Of a stretch of 22,703 bases of DNA, positions 19,953 through 22,703 are shown in pieces (position 1 is the stretch's first letter; each line of letters opens with the position of its first letter). A model generated the notes under the pieces. That model worked only from the letters and a program-made list of their open reading frames with translations. It was not told where the DNA came from and made no database searches. The stretch covers positions 1 to 22,703 of the forward strand of contig JBMSQB010000074.1 of assembly GCA_049423065.1 (NCBI GenBank), written 5' to 3'. The stretch comes from SYIM01 sp041182885. Lineage in GTDB: Bacteria; Pseudomonadota; Gammaproteobacteria; Burkholderiales; Burkholderiaceae_E. Position numbers and translations under genes: made by a program.

Positions 19953-22703
19953 CTAGTCGAACCACCAGAAATAGAGCAGATCGAGCGCATTTTCGCTGCC
20001 GCTTTGCGCGCGCAGCGACAGGCGCCGGCTGATGTCGTACTGCAGCCTCACCAGGTTCCAAAGACCCGACAGGCCCCGCTCGTAGCTGAGGGTGAGTCGC
20101 GAACTGAGGCGCTTGCTCACGGTGACCACCTCCTGCCGCATTGCACCCGCCGCGGCCGCGCCAGTGGCCGAAGACGAACCCGCCACACCGGCCATCGGCG
20201 GGCCCAGGCGGGCCGTCCCCAGTCGATCAGCCGGATTCGACCCGGTGGCGCCGAGCGACACCGCATCGATGCCCAGCCGCTGCGTGAGGCTCGCCATCAG
20301 CCCCTCGTCGCTGCGGCCGAGCAGCGCGAGCGCTGCTTCGCTGAGCGCACGCGCCTGCCCGGCGTTCGACACATCATCGAGACCGGTTCCCAGCACCAGC
20401 CAGGAGAGCTTCTGCGCATCGGGCAGGTCGGGCTCGGAAACCAGTCGAAGGCGAGGTGCGAGCGCCGAGCCCGTGACCGACACCCCCGCCTCCACCTGCT
20501 GGTCGCGCCGCATCGCCAGAATATCCAGCACAGGATTGTCGAGTTCACCCGCGAAGCGGATCACCCCACGACTGATTTCCAGCCGCCTGCCGTAGGCGCT
20601 GAAGGTTCCTTCGCGCACGTCAACCTGCCCCCTCACCCGCGGCGCGGCTGGCAAAACGCCGGTGAGCGTCAGCTCGCCACCGAGCCGCGCATCCACCCCA
20701 CCGCCGCGCACGCGCAGCGCCTCGCCGAGCGCAATCGTGAGTTCGGCACCCACGCGCGGGGTCCAGCCAGCCACCGCCTCGGCTGCAGGCGCGGGCGCCT
20801 TGCGCGCCGGGGCCTCGCCCACGATCCGGATATCGGCAGGCAGGTCTGGAACCCCGCCGCTTCGCAACTCGATCAAGCCTTCATCCGCACGCAGCTGGCC
20901 TCGCCACTGCAATTCGCCACCGGCTGCAATCAGATCAGTGAGACCCGAGAGCAGCAGCCGCTGGCCCGGCCCCAGCGGCACCGGCAGCCGCCGGGCCTCG
21001 AGTTGCAGTTGGCCTTCCACCGGAAGACTGGATTTCGCACCGCGCAATGCTCCCGGCTGTTGATCGATGAGCCGCAAGATGCCTTTGATCGTCATCGAGC
21101 CATCGCCGCCCGCAAACCGGATCGTGTCGATCGTGAGCACCCGGCCATCGAAGCGTGCCTCGATCCGCCCCTCGCGAAGTCGCCAGCCAAGCGACCGGTT
21201 GAAGAGCATGAGGTGCTCGGCCTGAAGCGCGCCCACCAGTTCCGGTGATCGAAGGGTGCCGCGAACCCGGCCGCTGAAGAGCAGTTCGCCATCGAGCGTC
21301 CAGTCGGGCGCGGTGTACCGCCTTGAGAAACGAAGCGAGGGGATCGCAACCCGCGCCTCGCCATCGAGCCGTCCGCCCGCAAGCCGGATATCGACGCGGT
21401 TGTTGCCAATCACCGGGTCGTCTGACGCGGGCGCCCGCAATGAGGCAGAGAAGTCGCCGTCCAGCGTGTCCCAGGCAGGCCCGGCAAGCGCCCAGCGCGC
21501 ATTCAGCTGGAGCGACCTCAGTCGCTCCGCGGCCTCCCCTCGCGCATCGGCCGCAGCCGACGCCTGCGCCGACGTCGGACGCGAATTCGCCCCCCCTTCC
21601 AGCCAGTCGACCAGCGGACGGAGCGAAAGCCCGCGGGCCTCGCCCCGCGTTGTGAGACCCGCGGCCGACCAGCTGGCCTCGTCAATCGTGAGGACACCGC
21701 CGTCAGCACCCAGGGAAAACCGCTCGATGCGGGCGACTCCGCCGCCCACACTCACCTCGGCGGCTTCGAGCAAGCGCGCCGATACCCATCCATCAACCGA
21801 CAGGGCCTCGAGTCGTGCGGACCAGCCCGGCGCAGCGCCTTGCACCAGCCGCCCTTTGCCGCTCATTGAAATCGCCTGACTGGCCACACGTGCGGCGATC
21901 TGAAACGCGTGCGCATCCGGGCCCCCGGTGATTGCCGCGCGCAAGGCCTGGACACGCTCGCCGGCAACCTGAACCTCCCGCGCTGCGAGACGCGCAACCA
22001 CGAGCGGGGGAGCGGTATCGGGGCGCCGCTCGGGATCATCGCCGGCGGGCTGATCGGCGCGCAGGCCGCTCGCTACCCTTAGGGACGCTGCGAGGGCGCG
22101 GAGATCGCCGGCCTCGACCGTGAGCTCGGTATCGGCGAGCGTCATGGCCCCAGCCACAGCGAGCCTCGGCGAATTGGCCTTGAGAGCGAGCCGTACGCGT
22201 TCGAGCGGGCCGGACAGTTCGGCATCGATACGCAGGTTTCCCGACAGACGCTGATCGAACAGGCCCGGTCGATCAAACCGCGCGGCAATCCCCAGTCGAT
22301 CGTCGCTGGCGCCGACCGAGCCCCGCAGCGTGAGACCGTTGCCCCCCCAATCGAGCCGGGCATCAACCCCCATCCGACGCGTGTCATGACGATAGGAGAG
22401 GTTCGCCGAGGTGCTGAGCCGCTGGCCTGCGACTCGGCTCTCGCGCAGCGCAAGTCGAGCATCGACCTGCGGTGCTCCGCCCAGTGCACCGCGCAGCTGC
22501 ACTTCACCATTGAGCTCGCCGGCAGCCTGCGCAGGCGCATCCAGCCCCAGATGCTCCAGAACCTGCTTGGGATCAACCCCGGCAAGCGACCCTGCAATTG
22601 AAAAAGGCTGCGCCCCGGAGAGCTGAACGCTGCCTGCGAGTTGCGCGCGGGCATAGGGCAGGGTCGCGTCCAGCTTTTCAACCCGCGCCTGCGCGCCCTC
22701 CAG
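19953..22703 (-). CDS. tamB: Translocation/assembly module protein TamB, C-terminal part
   Basis: Large periplasm-spanning AsmA-like protein that works with the outer-membrane protein TamA in envelope assembly and lipid transport. The frame is open to the right edge, so at least 916 C-terminal residues are present and the N-terminal anchor is missing. An internal GTG at 22502 is not the true start. The visible part is a long run of beta-strand-rich repeats. It ends in the conserved TamB domain, with LTLTGVLPAAPRVRGQVDVREG, YGRRLEISRGVIRFAGELDNPVLDI, LVSEPDLPDAQKLSWLVLG and the terminal LSLRAQSGSENALDLLYFWWFD. The aromatic C-terminal FD ending is typical. A linker near 20130-20260 is Ala/Gly-rich. 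tamA would be expected upstream, beyond the window. Confidence 0.95.
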   Translation of the reverse strand: MEGAQARVEKLDATLPYARAQLAGSVQLSGAQPFSIAGSLAGVDPKQVLEHLGLDAPAQAAGELNGEVQLRGALGGAPQVDARLALRESRVAGQRLSTSANLSYRHDTRRMGVDARLDWGGNGLTLRGSVGASDDRLGIAARFDRPGLFDQRLSGNLRIDAELSGPLERVRLALKANSPRLAVAGAMTLADTELTVEAGDLRALAASLRVASGLRADQPAGDDPERRPDTAPPLVVARLAAREVQVAGERVQALRAAITGGPDAHAFQIAARVASQAISMSGKGRLVQGAAPGWSARLEALSVDGWVSARLLEAAEVSVGGGVARIERFSLGADGGVLTIDEASWSAAGLTTRGEARGLSLRPLVDWLEGGANSRPTSAQASAAADARGEAAERLRSLQLNARWALAGPAWDTLDGDFSASLRAPASDDPVIGNNRVDIRLAGGRLDGEARVAIPSLRFSRRYTAPDWTLDGELLFSGRVRGTLRSPELVGALQAEHLMLFNRSLGWRLREGRIEARFDGRVLTIDTIRFAGGDGSMTIKGILRLIDQQPGALRGAKSSLPVEGQLQLEARRLPVPLGPGQRLLLSGLTDLIAAGGELQWRGQLRADEGLIELRSGGVPDLPADIRIVGEAPARKAPAPAAEAVAGWTPRVGAELTIALGEALRVRGGGVDARLGGELTLTGVLPAAPRVRGQVDVREGTFSAYGRRLEISRGVIRFAGELDNPVLDILAMRRDQQVEAGVSVTGSALAPRLRLVSEPDLPDAQKLSWLVLGTGLDDVSNAGQARALSEAALALLGRSDEGLMASLTQRLGIDAVSLGATGSNPADRLGTARLGPPMAGVAGSSSATGAAAAGAMRQEVVTVSKRLSSRLTLSYERGLSGLWNLVRLQYDISRRLSLRAQSGSENALDLLYFWWFD

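Noticed and set aside
19896..21248. Plus-strand open frame of 450 codons opposite tamB
   Set aside because: Shadow of the tamB reading frame; the composition is Arg/His/Gln-rich and no domain is seen. The antisense frames opposite mak (5406-6539), queG (10636-11589) and the MFS gene (16373-17461) were rejected on the same grounds.

Overview
The window is a compact, high-GC stretch of bacterial chromosome holding 21 protein genes. Gene content and order point to a betaproteobacterium, probably Burkholderiales. The signs are an rpsU-yqeY-dnaG block divergent from tsaD, the plsY/ybaK/xerD and queG/tsaE/amiC/mutL/miaA neighbourhoods, a MutL carrying its own endonuclease motifs, and tamB. This assignment is inferred from synteny and protein flavour and was not tested by a search. 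I see no tRNA, rRNA, CRISPR array, insertion sequence, prophage or recognisable defence system. It is almost entirely housekeeping sequence, and the unusual signals lie in how genes start and abut.

Layout. Positions 1-141: an intergenic tail with a 13-bp tandem repeat, downstream of dnaG (rpoD would be expected off the left edge). Positions 142-2934 (minus): the macromolecular-synthesis block rpsU, yqeY, dnaG, with a clear promoter and Shine-Dalgarno in front of rpsU. Positions 3056-4282 (minus): an HI0933/YhiN flavoprotein, divergent from tsaD (plus, 4300-5349) across 17 bp. Positions 5352-9539 (minus): xerD, an ApbA/PanE-family reductase, ybaK, plsY and the ROK sugar kinase mak. Positions 9538-10452 (plus): an AEC-family carrier whose start codon overlaps that of xerD. 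Positions 10414-11598 (minus): queG. Positions 11682-13528 (plus): tsaE and amiC. Positions 13467-14180 (minus): a DedA protein. Positions 14241-19945 (plus): mutL, a Bcr/CflA-type MFS transporter, miaA, a short 6-phosphogluconate dehydrogenase and gluconokinase. Positions 19953-22703 (minus): the C-terminal 916 residues of TamB, cut by the right edge. No gene-free stretch exceeds 300 bases.

Functional themes. Several genes act on tRNA or decoding: tsaD and tsaE (t6A37), miaA (i6A37), queG (queuosine 34), ybaK (mischarged tRNA editing), yqeY (amidotransferase-like) and rpsU. Others serve DNA replication, repair and segregation (dnaG, mutL, xerD) and the envelope (plsY, amiC, dedA, tamB). A small carbon module (gntK plus gnd) would turn gluconate into ribulose 5-phosphate, and mak would phosphorylate fructose or a related hexose.

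Most notable observation. Several genes, most of them at divergent junctions, have a TAnnnT (-10-like) hexamer ending exactly 6 nt before the start codon and no good Shine-Dalgarno. This suggests leaderless transcripts for the flavoprotein, queG, dedA and mutL, probably tsaD, and possibly dnaG. At the flavoprotein/tsaD junction the two opposed -10 hexamers overlap in seven base pairs. All four convergent gene pairs overlap or nearly touch, leaving no room for ordinary terminators between them.
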